Notes under the pieces: generated by a model
The model's database searches: none
What the model was told of the DNA's origin: nothing
What the model saw: the letters and a program-made list of their open reading frames with translations, nothing else
Source of the DNA: Tritrichomonas musculus
Taxonomy: Eukaryota > Parabasalia > Tritrichomonadida > Tritrichomonadidae
Direction of reading: 5' to 3'
DNA length: 64,000 nucleotides
Assembly (NCBI GenBank): GCA_039105265.1
Contig: JAPFFF010000014.1
Span: forward strand, 2,480,001 to 2,544,000
Position numbers and translations under genes: made by a program
In this document: positions 27,501 through 35,856 of the stretch, piece by piece
Layout of the letters: each line of letters starts with the position of its first letter
Numbering within the stretch: position 1 is the first letter of the stretch

Positions 27501-28102
27501 GTGAGATTACAGAAACCGATAATATTAACAACGTTTATGTTAAGAAGATGAAGCCTATATATAATCACTTCAACCTACCACAATTTGGGGCATCAGTTCT
27601 CTCATGGAGTAAGCATATTATGAATAGAGTTATGAATACGGCTGAGCAACACGGCATCAATATATATTATCAAGATACTGATAGCATGCATATTATGGAA
27701 GATGATGTTGAACGCATCGCAAAAATATATAATTCAAAATATGGGAGACAATTGATTGGTAAGCAGATGTGTCAGTTTCATATTGATTTCGACAGATTTG
27801 ATGGTGCTGTTGGCGAAGTCCATTCACGTAAACTGATAGCGCTTGGTAAGAAATCATATCTAGATATACTGGTCGATGAGAATGGCAACGAAGGATATCA
27901 TATTAGAATGAAAGGTGTTCCTAAACAATGTATTCTCAATTATTGTAAGCATCATAATATTAGTGTTGAAGAATTATATGAGCTCATGTATAATGGTGAG
28001 GAGATTACATTTAACCTACTCGATGGTGCCAATTGTTTTCGCAAAAATAAATTGTATCAGCAAATCAATCTCCCTCAATTTAATAGGACGATGAAGTTTT
28101 AA
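24572..28102 (+). CDS. polB: Protein-primed-type family B DNA polymerase (PolB), 1176 aa
   Basis: This is the replicative polymerase of the element. Residues 1-65 are the LPGF domain shared with two other element proteins. Around 300-400 lies a possible Cys-His peptidase-like module (DNCFVYAC with C308, and YKNHYM with H394). The exonuclease sites are D513/E515 (SDYETN), D570 (LKYDAC) and D709 (CKKDC). The polymerase sites are motif A D799 in DAVSLYPS, motif B NSIYG from N942, and motif C D1035/D1037 in YQDTDS; GKKSY follows. All catalytic residues are present and the frame is intact. Protein priming is inferred from the family. Confidence 0.93.
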   Translation: MKNKLLSKLTKRDILSLPGFANKTASLRELKGELSNRLISMHINRRGVCVDDYIRAFDKDDNKLFATIRKSKSSHINRVQQRNQYKNSIRDNALEERLILNIPINLYQSKTDERIQYEKRIKDVVNKRNFQKYMTEYMLYVNRRISFDVLIGDDEDKRLAFCEALRKCYSLKGDERPVVKAHSLDGTYKYFTLSDKWMIDNTIGHIAGTVDLIEDASDVNPNYNSTFIPVRYEALFVTKSKFKKTTTFSIQKLDPDTNTVYNEEIEIDEDFRNMYDGGFFPYINLSNIDLTDYHIFSSIDKNNYKDNCFVYACIQSGVFEIDEINHLRNYIRTKRVPCNRIISVAKEFKCHFIIRRIDESKDTRHQYNVRIDTRKKPWAKDYVRTVDLLLYKNHYMINKNIMATTYYLEHRDELDEKFAHIPIDRRVLIKGVNKDTPLYKNEGTTPMIILRKMFDLNLFREIKNCELNILATTEFNNNLNDYVDLNYDEELCCKPIKTDTNYGKQWSRIYYSDYETNSTVSPHVPYLNCTAWRDGAYIHSISFTGDNINEQLLDYLQDQSLTYFHNLKYDACFFMNTYGWRPKILERAGTILQIIMNKYIDNKIVKTLTFRNSYSLINKPLRKFASMFNLDVHKEIMAYKLYTEHNIKRCIVPALEFQIQYYDEKKDEKSLHEIARDFKQLIENAKIADAYDSLNIDIMKYAKFYCKKDCIVLMKGLEKFNEDLMKIFHETKINMLNIHNYISISAIGYDFAKRYGCFNGCYELSGKPQNFILRCVSGGRTMTANNDKQYIEGRIQDFDAVSLYPSAMRIMNGVPKGKPKIIPADVSKEELLRYDTFFAEINITKINCKSDIDYKFGQLFHRDDNGSKIFDNNPVTHFYIDKIAFMDLMEFYDFDYEFIRGYYFNEGFNTTINKFIDKLFRLRLRYQRACNPLEQTIKLLLNSIYGKSILKAIPIETKSVPKEKIYNYIWRNYNYISEITETDNINNVYVKKMKPIYNHFNLPQFGASVLSWSKHIMNRVMNTAEQHGINIYYQDTDSMHIMEDDVERIAKIYNSKYGRQLIGKQMCQFHIDFDRFDGAVGEVHSRKLIALGKKSYLDILVDENGNEGYHIRMKGVPKQCILNYCKHHNISVEELYELMYNGEEITFNLLDGANCFRKNKLYQQINLPQFNRTMKF

Positions 28103-28150
28103 TATTTTTGATTGGCTAGCTGATGACTAACTTATTGAGTACCTACCTCC

Positions 28151-31100
28151 TTATAATGAATGTATTCCATTCTTGGTATTATCTTCAGCTAAGATACCAT
28201 TTGATGAAAAGAATGACCCACCAATCAATATGAAATTAGCTGTTGGATTGACCATTAAATTGCTACTATTTAATGGAAATTCAATATTGTTTAACCAGAT
28301 CTTATTTGGTTCGTATTGGTATTCATACGTAGGTGTATTTTTAACATTGAATGATATATTAATTTTAATTTCTTTTTCACTGGCAACATTATTTTTGTTT
28401 TCATGATATGTCAAATAGAGGGTTGCCTCATATGCATCAAATGGTTGTTCGAATTGGTAACGAATGCTAGTACTATTTGGTACGCTGAATGTATACTTAA
28501 TTCGCGTTAATCTATTCGCTAATGCAGCTAATCTTGATTCAAAAGATTCTATGGTTGCTTTCAAATTTGTGTTCTCAGTTACCAAATTTTCTATCCTTGT
28601 CTTCAGTTCATCATAATCACTTTTTAATGCGTAATTTGACAAATCAACTGGTTCTGGGATATCTGTTTTCAAAGCAAAAGTGTTCGACACATATCTAGCC
28701 GAATAAGCGTTTTTGTCTGTTGGTTCGATATTTTTGGTTATTGAACATGATAAAATTTCCGGTGTTTCACCACTTCCTGGATTGATTAATTCATGGGAGC
28801 TATACAGTATCCAAAGACCAGAACTACTTCCTTCGATACGAATTATCTGAGAGGGTTGTTCGTCATCATCGTCATTGTACGAATAATCTATGTGAACATA
28901 ATGAGCCGTATAGAAATTGTTTGATGAGACAATATCCAACCCATATTGCTCAATCAGTTCATGATATGTGTCGTAATCCAAATCAGGAATTGTATTATTG
29001 ACGATTTTGAATTGAATAGTTGTTTGCCCCTCAATAATTTCTGGAATAATGCTTTTCATAGCATAATTGGTTAAATCAACAGGTTCAGGTATATCTTTCT
29101 TTAATGCATACTCCTTCAAGACATCATTGACCTCATCAACCGTGGGGTACTCGTTTATGATTGTAGCTAGTGAAGCATCATTAGATTTGGTCTGTTCATG
29201 GATAGCATCAATTTTATTATGAAGAGCATTTATGTCACAGGTATAGGCTAAATCATTTGGTGTAAATGACATCCTCCTAACACAAGTATTCTCCTTGATA
29301 GTAATAGTATTGACTTTAACATTTTGGGGATTAGGTATGATTATAATCTTATCATTGAGAGTGCATGTTGGGAAGTAATCGCAACCTTCATATTGACTAA
29401 CACTACCATTGTCTATAGTAATTGTAACAATATATTCCTCATAGTCTATATCATTGAATTCGCTAATAAACATTAACATCAGCCTAACTTTGATAGTTCC
29501 ATTTGTAATCACATCTTCAGCTTCAAGATGAACATCCTTATTGACTAGCTTACCAACAATATCAATAGTGTCATCTCTAACTAAATTATTTTTGGAAATA
29601 TAGATATCATCAAGTAGGGTTGTATTAAATTCAACCTCATTTATTTTTTCAGCTAATAGTCTAAATGCTGGTTTCAATGACTCCCTGAAGTGGTTGCATA
29701 AATCGATAGCATCTCTATAGGTTGTAATGGTTGTTGAGGGGTTGTTAACATCATCAGTATATTCGACAGCAACTTTATCTGCATCGCACCAATTTATGAT
29801 TGGAGTTAAATCAGTTGTAGTTGACCTTGCTATTTTTAATGGAGGTAGGTTGCTTCCATCACCTAGATGATATAAAGCTTGCTCACCTTGGGATATACCT
29901 TCAATGGTTGAATCTATACCAGCTTTAGTGATTGTGAACCCTGTTCGAAACAACGTCAATCCAACATTGGCTATGCTACCAGCCGTGCCGATGACTCCAA
30001 ATGCCAGGGCTACATTTGATACGATTCGAACCTGGTCGATATCATCTTGCAAGTGTTGAGTAATTCTTTTAGTCTCACCCATTTCTGCATTTAATGTATC
30101 CACTCTACTGGTCAAATCTTTAACATCATAACTAACTACATCAAAGTTGTTAGTGAGTACATTCAAATCACTCCTCATGGTAGTAATATTATCAGCCGTA
30201 ATGACCTTAGATGATGTTATATTGTAATCAGTATATAAGGTTGTCGCGGCATCTGGTCTCGGGAGTACTTCATAATATTGTTGGTCGATTATATATTTGA
30301 ATGCGTTAGTTGACGGGTCCCAATTCACTTCATCAATGGGGTCAGTGAAATCTTTCTTCAAATATAGTTCAATATTTTTGGTATCTGTATTAATTTTAGT
30401 AGTAGAATATTCATAGCTAATCTTCTCAATCGTATCGAGGACAGGGATGACATCAACATATACCTTGCCATTCTTTTGAGCATGGAACCCATCTGGTTTG
30501 AATGATAACCTAGTGCCAGTAATCGAATCCCCCAAATATATATCCAAATATATCTTATCAATCAGGTCGGTTCGAATTCCCTCGATGTTATCCATTGATA
30601 AATATAAAATGATGGTACCATAATACCCTGGATGTAACGAGTTCGATAGACCATCTGTTAAATGGTTCTCGTAAGCATATGTCATATTCCATTCACTACC
30701 ATCTCTAATAGTACCATCATTCATTTGAATTTTGAATACATGTTTATAGTTTTTCAATAGCGAATGCATCAAACCATTCCCTTCATTTGTAATTATCGAC
30801 TCGTGCAAATCTGTTTGCTTAATAGTTATCCAGCAACCGTAGCAATCGTTAGTTTTCTTACTGGGTCGAAGATTCCATTTGGTGATAACTTTAGAATTGA
30901 GTCTACCTTGGATATTATTACCTGTCCAATAGCCTTTATTGGAATGGGTCTCATCAGCACACCATTTCAATGACCAATGGTTACCAAAACAATGTTCTGT
31001 AAACTTGAATTCGAGTTGGTCTGGTATAGTATAATCATCAGGCACCTCAAATATAATTTTGTAGTAATCCTCATCCTGTATAATGTAATCCTGAATAATG

Positions 31101-33310
31101 GATGGCTTATAGAAGTAGTGGACATCACTTTTATGAAGCTTCAACGCATTATCAGCAATTATGGTTTTACATTTAATAGGCTTATCCGTTTTCAATAGAG
31201 TTGGTGTGTATTCATTCATAATTGATAACTCTCCATTGAGGAATAGCTTATATGGATGAAATGGTAACTTTTTATCAAATGCTATATAAAACTTACCATC
31301 GAGGTCATTTTGGTCAGCAGGTCCAATGGATCTTGTTGCGATTAAAGAACTATCATTGATAATACAGAAATTTTGATACGAATCAAATTTGATTACTGGA
31401 CACAGTATCTTATTATTTTTGGATACAATATAGAACTCTTTAATATATCTGCCTTTGCTATCATATATAACATTCTTTCGTAACACAATTTTGAAAATTG
31501 GTCTATTGTAGCTGAGGAAGGCTTGTTTTTGTTCATCAGGAACATTAATAACTAATAGGTTACATTCGATATTATTAATGGTATTTGTTAATGAAGATAC
31601 ATCCTTGTTTGTAATTATGAATTCATCGATACCTGCCTCACTGGCAAAATTTGAATCGCCTGCGGGTATCTCATCCAATCTATCCATGACATAATTATGA
31701 GCCTCACATAAATTATTCACCAAATCAATCGTATCAACAAATACTGATGCTACATCCAATAATGGGTTATCATCCGTTAGTATATCAATCTCATCACTAA
31801 GGGGTGTTGGTTTAGCTTTCTTCTTGAGGCGAGCTGCTATAGCTGCATGCTCTCTCTTCATCTCTTCAAATTTCAATTTATGCTCCATGGGACTAAGCTT
31901 CTTATAGGTCTTCTCCTCATTGAATATTATTTTGATTCCATATATAATCAGTAATAATGTCAATTGAAACGTGCCTGCACATATTAGAAAATTATCAGGT
32001 TCTTGGAGCCATTTAATGAAACTACCAAAGTTATCAAATACTTTATGTACTGTAGATGAATCAATTGTTGGTAGTGCATCAACAACCCTATCCTTAAATG
32101 TGATTAGGTAGCGAACCAGTTTACCAGATGTATCTACTGTATAATGCCAGATGTATCCTGAATTAAAATATAATGATTCCATCAATGATGTGGCTGTATT
32201 GTATGTTACCTTACTCATAGATGATACCCCTGAGAGTGTGTATGATAATAGCTTACCAGTTATAGAGAATGTACTTTTCAATAGAAGTAGCATAAAACTT
32301 GATGTCTTGACCACTACATTGATAACTTTATCCATGTTATCGTGACTGATAGGTGACTTGTTTTCAATCAGTGTATCCACATCTTCGATATCATACTCCT
32401 TATTATCATCTGGGTTCACGATGACATCATATTTGGTTGGCTCGACTGGGAGGTCATCACCTGATGGAGCTTTTTGACACTTCACTTTGCGTATCTCATA
32501 TCTATCATTTATTTTTAGGACAACGAGGTACTCCATATTCTCAAGTGTATTCAAGAGATTTGTTATATCACTATTGGAAGCAGTTGATATATCATTTTGA
32601 AGACCATTCAATATTTGTAATAGGTTTGCATTATTGGTATTGAGACTGGTGAATAGATTGGCATATGTTTTGATATTATTTGTTGCATTGAGATTATTTG
32701 ATAATGAGGAGCCAAATAAATTCAGTTGACCATTAGGATATATATCTGTATTCTCAAATCCGGATTTCTTCACAAACCCATTCATGTTAGATAATAATGA
32801 TTGAATCGAAGTATTGGATGAGTTGTATGTTTTGATGACATCATTTATACTTGACGGATTGTGTGGTTGAATTATGTTGTTGTTATCGATATAATTCATT
32901 TGACTCAATGATATATCTGTGTTCGCCAAATCACTCAAATCGACCCCATCTATATTTAGGTCATGTATATATTTGGTTAGATTATTAAAATTGGTTCTCA
33001 ATAATTCCATCAGTTTATTATAAGTGGTACAATATTGTGTATTTGTAGCACCATCAGCGAAGACAGGTAAGCTTTGCCCACCAGTAATAGTTAAATCTTT
33101 AAATGAATCAATTTTAAAGTCCTTTCCTAATGCCATTTGGTCAACTTCAGCTTTGCTATATATATTATTGAATGCGACTGGTTCACCATCCTCTCGTGTG
33201 AAACTGAATTGTTCGTTACCTTCATCATCTTCAGCTACTTCTATCGACAAACCTTTATCCTTTAACTTGGTTGCTTCATTACAACGAAAAGCATATGGTA
33301 CAATAGACAT
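28151..33310 (-). CDS. Giant fibre/membrane-like protein, 1719 aa
   Basis: This is the largest gene in element 2 and is intact. The N-terminal 400 residues are Asn/Ser-rich and repetitive. Two hydrophobic segments are seen: about 440-462 (FQLTLLLIIYGIKIIF) and about 1098-1128, Gly/Ala-rich, like a fusion or transmembrane helix. A long strand-rich middle follows. The C-terminal 350 residues contain EPVDLTNYAMKS and ALKTDIPEPVDLSNYALK modules, a coiled coil (ENLVTENTNLKATIESFESR) and a final beta domain. The modules match the element 1 fibre-like protein. A virion surface or envelope attachment role is inferred. Confidence 0.7.
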   Translation of the reverse strand: MSIVPYAFRCNEATKLKDKGLSIEVAEDDEGNEQFSFTREDGEPVAFNNIYSKAEVDQMALGKDFKIDSFKDLTITGGQSLPVFADGATNTQYCTTYNKLMELLRTNFNNLTKYIHDLNIDGVDLSDLANTDISLSQMNYIDNNNIIQPHNPSSINDVIKTYNSSNTSIQSLLSNMNGFVKKSGFENTDIYPNGQLNLFGSSLSNNLNATNNIKTYANLFTSLNTNNANLLQILNGLQNDISTASNSDITNLLNTLENMEYLVVLKINDRYEIRKVKCQKAPSGDDLPVEPTKYDVIVNPDDNKEYDIEDVDTLIENKSPISHDNMDKVINVVVKTSSFMLLLLKSTFSITGKLLSYTLSGVSSMSKVTYNTATSLMESLYFNSGYIWHYTVDTSGKLVRYLITFKDRVVDALPTIDSSTVHKVFDNFGSFIKWLQEPDNFLICAGTFQLTLLLIIYGIKIIFNEEKTYKKLSPMEHKLKFEEMKREHAAIAARLKKKAKPTPLSDEIDILTDDNPLLDVASVFVDTIDLVNNLCEAHNYVMDRLDEIPAGDSNFASEAGIDEFIITNKDVSSLTNTINNIECNLLVINVPDEQKQAFLSYNRPIFKIVLRKNVIYDSKGRYIKEFYIVSKNNKILCPVIKFDSYQNFCIINDSSLIATRSIGPADQNDLDGKFYIAFDKKLPFHPYKLFLNGELSIMNEYTPTLLKTDKPIKCKTIIADNALKLHKSDVHYFYKPSIIQDYIIQDEDYYKIIFEVPDDYTIPDQLEFKFTEHCFGNHWSLKWCADETHSNKGYWTGNNIQGRLNSKVITKWNLRPSKKTNDCYGCWITIKQTDLHESIITNEGNGLMHSLLKNYKHVFKIQMNDGTIRDGSEWNMTYAYENHLTDGLSNSLHPGYYGTIILYLSMDNIEGIRTDLIDKIYLDIYLGDSITGTRLSFKPDGFHAQKNGKVYVDVIPVLDTIEKISYEYSTTKINTDTKNIELYLKKDFTDPIDEVNWDPSTNAFKYIIDQQYYEVLPRPDAATTLYTDYNITSSKVITADNITTMRSDLNVLTNNFDVVSYDVKDLTSRVDTLNAEMGETKRITQHLQDDIDQVRIVSNVALAFGVIGTAGSIANVGLTLFRTGFTITKAGIDSTIEGISQGEQALYHLGDGSNLPPLKIARSTTTDLTPIINWCDADKVAVEYTDDVNNPSTTITTYRDAIDLCNHFRESLKPAFRLLAEKINEVEFNTTLLDDIYISKNNLVRDDTIDIVGKLVNKDVHLEAEDVITNGTIKVRLMLMFISEFNDIDYEEYIVTITIDNGSVSQYEGCDYFPTCTLNDKIIIIPNPQNVKVNTITIKENTCVRRMSFTPNDLAYTCDINALHNKIDAIHEQTKSNDASLATIINEYPTVDEVNDVLKEYALKKDIPEPVDLTNYAMKSIIPEIIEGQTTIQFKIVNNTIPDLDYDTYHELIEQYGLDIVSSNNFYTAHYVHIDYSYNDDDDEQPSQIIRIEGSSSGLWILYSSHELINPGSGETPEILSCSITKNIEPTDKNAYSARYVSNTFALKTDIPEPVDLSNYALKSDYDELKTRIENLVTENTNLKATIESFESRLAALANRLTRIKYTFSVPNSTSIRYQFEQPFDAYEATLYLTYHENKNNVASEKEIKINISFNVKNTPTYEYQYEPNKIWLNNIEFPLNSSNLMVNPTANFILIGGSFFSSNGILAEDNTKNGIHSL

Positions 33311-33326
33311 TTTAACAGATAGTAAA

Positions 33327-34073
33327 ATGTTGTGTTCAGTTAATAGTAATGCAACAGATTATAGTCTGGTGAAGCTAAATGTAGACATACCTTGGAAATG
33401 TGATTATGTGAAGTATTATGTTTCCTCAATCAATACAAAGGGGAATATATTGATAGTAACTAAGGATGACTATTTGGTGTTTTCATATGAGGACGGAAAT
33501 AATGAACGTTCGCTGATGATAGAATTTAAAGACACATATTATTACTCAATGCTTGGATTGGTTAAATACTTGAATAGTTGTCAAAACATAATTGTGTTCA
33601 AAAATATTGATGGTAGGACAATGAGTTTATCGAGTCAGCATAAAGTATCGTTCATTAGAGGTTCTCATAGAGCTAAACTGATAACAGGATTATATAGTGT
33701 AAAGAATGAAGTTGTTATACCTGCCAACAATGAGACAGTTGTACCTGATTTGCCAATATTGGATTATGCCAATAGATTATATCTCGTATCACTACAAGGT
33801 CAAGCTGTACATAGTATTATAGGAGAACATGAATATACACCATCCGTGATTGCAACAGTTGATACTGTTATAGAACCACAGGCACCTATTATAATTGATT
33901 ACGATTCATCTAAACCAATCAAAATTAAAACATTTACCGATTCACTAAAACACATCGAAATGAGGCTAGTAGATTTCATGTACCAACCTGTCATATTAAA
34001 GTCTCCATTATTTGTCAACATTAAAATTAAACCTGCAGGGACAACTAATATTGACACACCAACGAATCATTAA
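33327..34073 (+). CDS. Unknown beta-rich protein, 248 aa (element 2)
   Basis: The start at 33327 (MLCSVNSNATDYSLVK) is chosen over an earlier in-frame Met at 33024, because the earlier one would overlap the divergent giant gene for 287 bp. No family is recognised. The sequence looks all-beta (ILIVTKDDYLVFSYED, LYLVSLQGQAVHSIIG) with a proline-containing tail. The 16-bp gap to the divergent fibre gene suggests joint control and perhaps a shared structural role. It ends just before the right TIR. Confidence 0.6.
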   Translation: MLCSVNSNATDYSLVKLNVDIPWKCDYVKYYVSSINTKGNILIVTKDDYLVFSYEDGNNERSLMIEFKDTYYYSMLGLVKYLNSCQNIIVFKNIDGRTMSLSSQHKVSFIRGSHRAKLITGLYSVKNEVVIPANNETVVPDLPILDYANRLYLVSLQGQAVHSIIGEHEYTPSVIATVDTVIEPQAPIIIDYDSSKPIKIKTFTDSLKHIEMRLVDFMYQPVILKSPLFVNIKIKPAGTTNIDTPTNH

Positions 34074-34109
34074 GCTTGGATTCAATTAAAGATTTATTTT
34101 TGAGTAGGT

Positions 34110-34400
34110 ATCGGGTGTACATGAAGTGGTTGCATGAGTAGATGTATGTGATGAGATTTGGGAGATGATTGCATGAGTGGATGTGTGTGATGGTTGCATG
34201 AGATGATTTACATGAGATGATTTGCGATACAAGATATGGGAGATGGGTTGCTTGAGATGGGTTGCTTGAGTGGATTTGTGTGAGATGGATTGCTGTAGGA
34301 GTATACTAGATAGGTTGCATGAGATGATTGCATGAGATGATTGCATGAGTGGATGTATGAGATGGGTTGCTGTAGGAGTATGCTAGATAGGTTGGTATTA
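34110..34400. repeat. Subterminal minisatellite, right TIR
   Basis: It has the same degenerate GAGATG(A/G)TTGC(A/T) units as the left TIR but in a different number and order, which explains the unequal TIR lengths. Confidence 0.8.
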
Positions 34401-34663
34401 AGTAGTTATACATAGTGAAGGGGGGATAGATAACTAGTATAAGCAAATGGGGCTCTCCGTGTAGGGTGGCTGGGTGGGGGTTGCTTGGGGCTGTTTGGAG
34501 ATATGGTTTATTATAGCGAGGGAGCTTTTCAAAGCGAGGGAGCTATAATATAAAACATCTCCAAAGTACCTCAAATTATCGTCTCTTCAGGAAGCTTTCA
34601 AAGCTGGAGAGCCCCATTTGCTTATACTAGTTATCTATCCCCCCTTCACTATGTATAACTACT
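34401..34663. repeat. Palindromic tip of right TIR
   Basis: Like the left tip, its outer ~57 bp recur inverted at its inner edge (from 34401), with a nested inverted pair between. Confidence 0.88.
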
Positions 34664-34668
34664 ACATC
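34664..34668. repeat. Target-site duplication ACATC (right copy)
   Basis: It matches 11856-11860 and marks the end of element 2. Confidence 0.9.
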
Positions 34669-34860
34669 AAAGCTGATATATCACTAATGAAGGAATCATT
34701 AAATGAATTCACTGAACAAATCAATCAATTAAACAACAAAAATAAAATACTTGAAGAACATATCAATAAGCTTTCAAATGTTGTTGATCAGCAATCAAAA
34801 GTCATTAATGAATACATTTTAAATGTTGTTGTTCCTGACAACCACCGAATGATTAAGTGA
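34669..34860 (+). pseudogene. 3' part of the coiled-coil gene of element 1
   Basis: This part continues the frame that starts at 11576. It encodes a textbook coiled coil (FTEQINQLNNKNKILEEHIN, with Leu/Ile/Val heptads) and ends in a short tail. Separated from its start codon by 22.8 kb, it is probably silent. Its 3' end overlaps the convergent small gene at 34819-35052 by 42 bp. Confidence 0.85.
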
Positions 34861-35052
34861 ATCATGATGATTCAATGATTTAGTCGTTTTTGGTGGAGGT
34901 TCATGAAATACATTACCTTTTTCATTATAACATTTCACTGTCGGAACTGAGTTTATTTTTGTTCTCTTCTTTTGCATCGTTAATGGTAATCTATCAAAAT
35001 AGTTTTTGTGTTTATCATCATGAACGGTTCTCATTTGATTAATAGCAGACAT
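34819..35052 (-). CDS. Unknown small basic protein, 77 aa (element 1)
   Basis: No family is recognised. It is polar and basic, with Lys/Arg/His throughout (KHKNYFDRLPLTMQKKRTK), and has no membrane segment. It overlaps the end of the coiled-coil gene on the other strand and diverges from the gene at 35067 with a 14-bp gap. Size and charge would fit a DNA-binding or core protein. Confidence 0.45.
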   Translation of the reverse strand: MSAINQMRTVHDDKHKNYFDRLPLTMQKKRTKINSVPTVKCYNEKGNVFHEPPPKTTKSLNHHDSLNHSVVVRNNNI

Positions 35053-35066
35053 TTAATTGTTATTAA

Positions 35067-35294
35067 ATGAGTGAACCAACAGAATACAAGAAAGAAATAC
35101 CAGAATTAAAACGTATCAAACGAGGATTGAAAGAAAAGTGTTATGATTACAAACAATGTCTCAACAATATCAAATCAGGAATGTTGGGCTCTGATGGTCT
35201 TGCCGTTCGTGAGTCTCTTATTGAAGACATCAACAGCCTCAAAAATAAAGTTCATCAGCTTGAGAATGAATTAAATGAATTGTCTAATAAATGA
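35067..35294 (+). CDS. Unknown small coiled-coil protein, 75 aa (element 1)
   Basis: No family is recognised. It starts MSEPTEYKKEIPELKRIKRG. The C-terminal half has leucine heptads (INSLKNKVHQLENELNELSN), a coiled coil likely to form oligomers. It overlaps the convergent gene at 35284 by 11 bp. It sits in the cluster of tiny genes at the right end of element 1. Confidence 0.5.
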   Translation: MSEPTEYKKEIPELKRIKRGLKEKCYDYKQCLNNIKSGMLGSDGLAVRESLIEDINSLKNKVHQLENELNELSNK

Positions 35295-35490
35295 GTTCTT
35301 CAAGTTCAGCAATTAATTCAATAGGACCGTTGAATTTCTTTAGTTGTTCAATAAAGTGATTTATCTCTTTTAGTACTCCGTCAACAACATCATCATTATC
35401 GTAGAGGTATTTTAATGCAGGTCTCCAACCTTTTAGCTTTTTGTTGATTCTATTAATGAGGGTGCTTAATTGTTCGGCTTGGTTTGACAT
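35284..35490 (-). CDS. Unknown small helical protein, 68 aa (element 1)
   Basis: No family is recognised. It is a short helical protein (LSTLINRINKKLKGWRPALK, then VLKEINHFIEQLKKF) with an acidic end. It is the outermost gene of element 1 on this side and reads inward, away from the terminus. Confidence 0.5.
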   Translation of the reverse strand: MSNQAEQLSTLINRINKKLKGWRPALKYLYDNDDVVDGVLKEINHFIEQLKKFNGPIELIAELEELIY

Positions 35491-35664
35491 TATAAATTGC
35501 TGATAAAAAAATAAAAAATTTTTGAAAGTTCTATTTTTCGTTATTTTTCGTTGTTGTTATTTTTGGTCAGGTTCAAAGATGTAAATTCAAAGATGAATAT
35601 TCAAAAGTGGCAACCGTTAACTTTAAACTTTATCTGACCTCCCAAATGCACACCCTATCTCTCT
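35491..35664. repeat. Right terminal non-coding region of element 1 (likely TIR)
   Basis: This region is AT-rich at first. It then carries an inverted pair GGTCAGGTTCAAAG (from about 35567) and CTTTATCTGACC (to about 35641), and ends CACCCTATCTCTCT. The matching left TIR is outside the window, so the repeat cannot be confirmed. AAGAT at 35665 is the likely target-site base run. Confidence 0.5.
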
Positions 35665-35856
35665 AAGATTGTTAAATCCTTCAAAAGATCCTGGTGAAAA
35701 AGCGATGGTGCCAGCTTCAAAGTATATTGTTGTTTTATCTTTACAATTTGCAATGCTTTATGCATTAATGTTCAATGTTTCTGTATATGTGGTATCAGAA
35801 CCTTCACAGTTAAGGTTTGAAGTTATTAAAAATATAAAATATGAAAACAAAAGCAT
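35665..35856 (-). pseudogene. BspA-like pseudogene, cut by element 1 (unit 1)
   Basis: It is the same as the pseudogene at 45632-45904, but its 3' end is replaced by element 1. It retains the signal-peptide-like start (MLLFSYFIFLITSNLNCEG) and the internal stop. Element 1 inserted within the leucine-rich-repeat part. Confidence 0.6.

Larger units (their letters stand above)
11861..34663. mobile_element. Complete Maverick/Polinton (element 2), 22.8 kb
   Basis: The element begins AGTAGTTATAC and ends with its reverse complement, has long terminal inverted repeats, and is flanked by the 5-bp duplication ACATC. It encodes the full expected set: PolB, rve integrase, packaging ATPase, major capsid and penton-like minor capsid proteins, plus accessory genes. 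None of the main genes has a frameshift or stop. It sits inside a gene of element 1 and so arrived later. No separate Ulp1/adenain-type protease gene was found. Confidence 0.92.
34079..34663 (-). repeat. Right terminal inverted repeat of element 2 (585 bp)
   Basis: It is the reverse complement of 11861-12366, except that the minisatellite part is about 79 bp longer. The tip at 34401-34663 matches the left tip nearly base for base; one small change is at the GGCTCTC(T/C)(G/A)G site. Confidence 0.92.
1..35664. mobile_element. Outer Maverick/Polinton (element 1), left end outside window, interrupted by element 2
   Basis: This is a Maverick/Polinton-type virus-like DNA transposon. Its own DNA is 1-11860 plus 34669-35664. 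It carries a capsid protein, integrase, HNH protein, fibre-like protein and small coiled-coil genes. The right end is placed at 35664: from 35665 on, the sequence matches other copies of the same host locus (45713 onward), while the bases before it do not. The terminus reads ...CTCT, which fits the AG...CT ends of Polintons. The polymerase, ATPase and penton genes expected in a full element are not seen, so they probably lie left of the window. The element is decayed: a MITE splits its integrase and element 2 splits another gene. Confidence 0.8.

Noticed and set aside
33024-33326. Longer N terminus for the gene ending at 34073
   Set aside because: The extra 101 codons lie fully inside the divergent giant gene and look antisense; the Met at 33327 in the intergenic gap is more likely.
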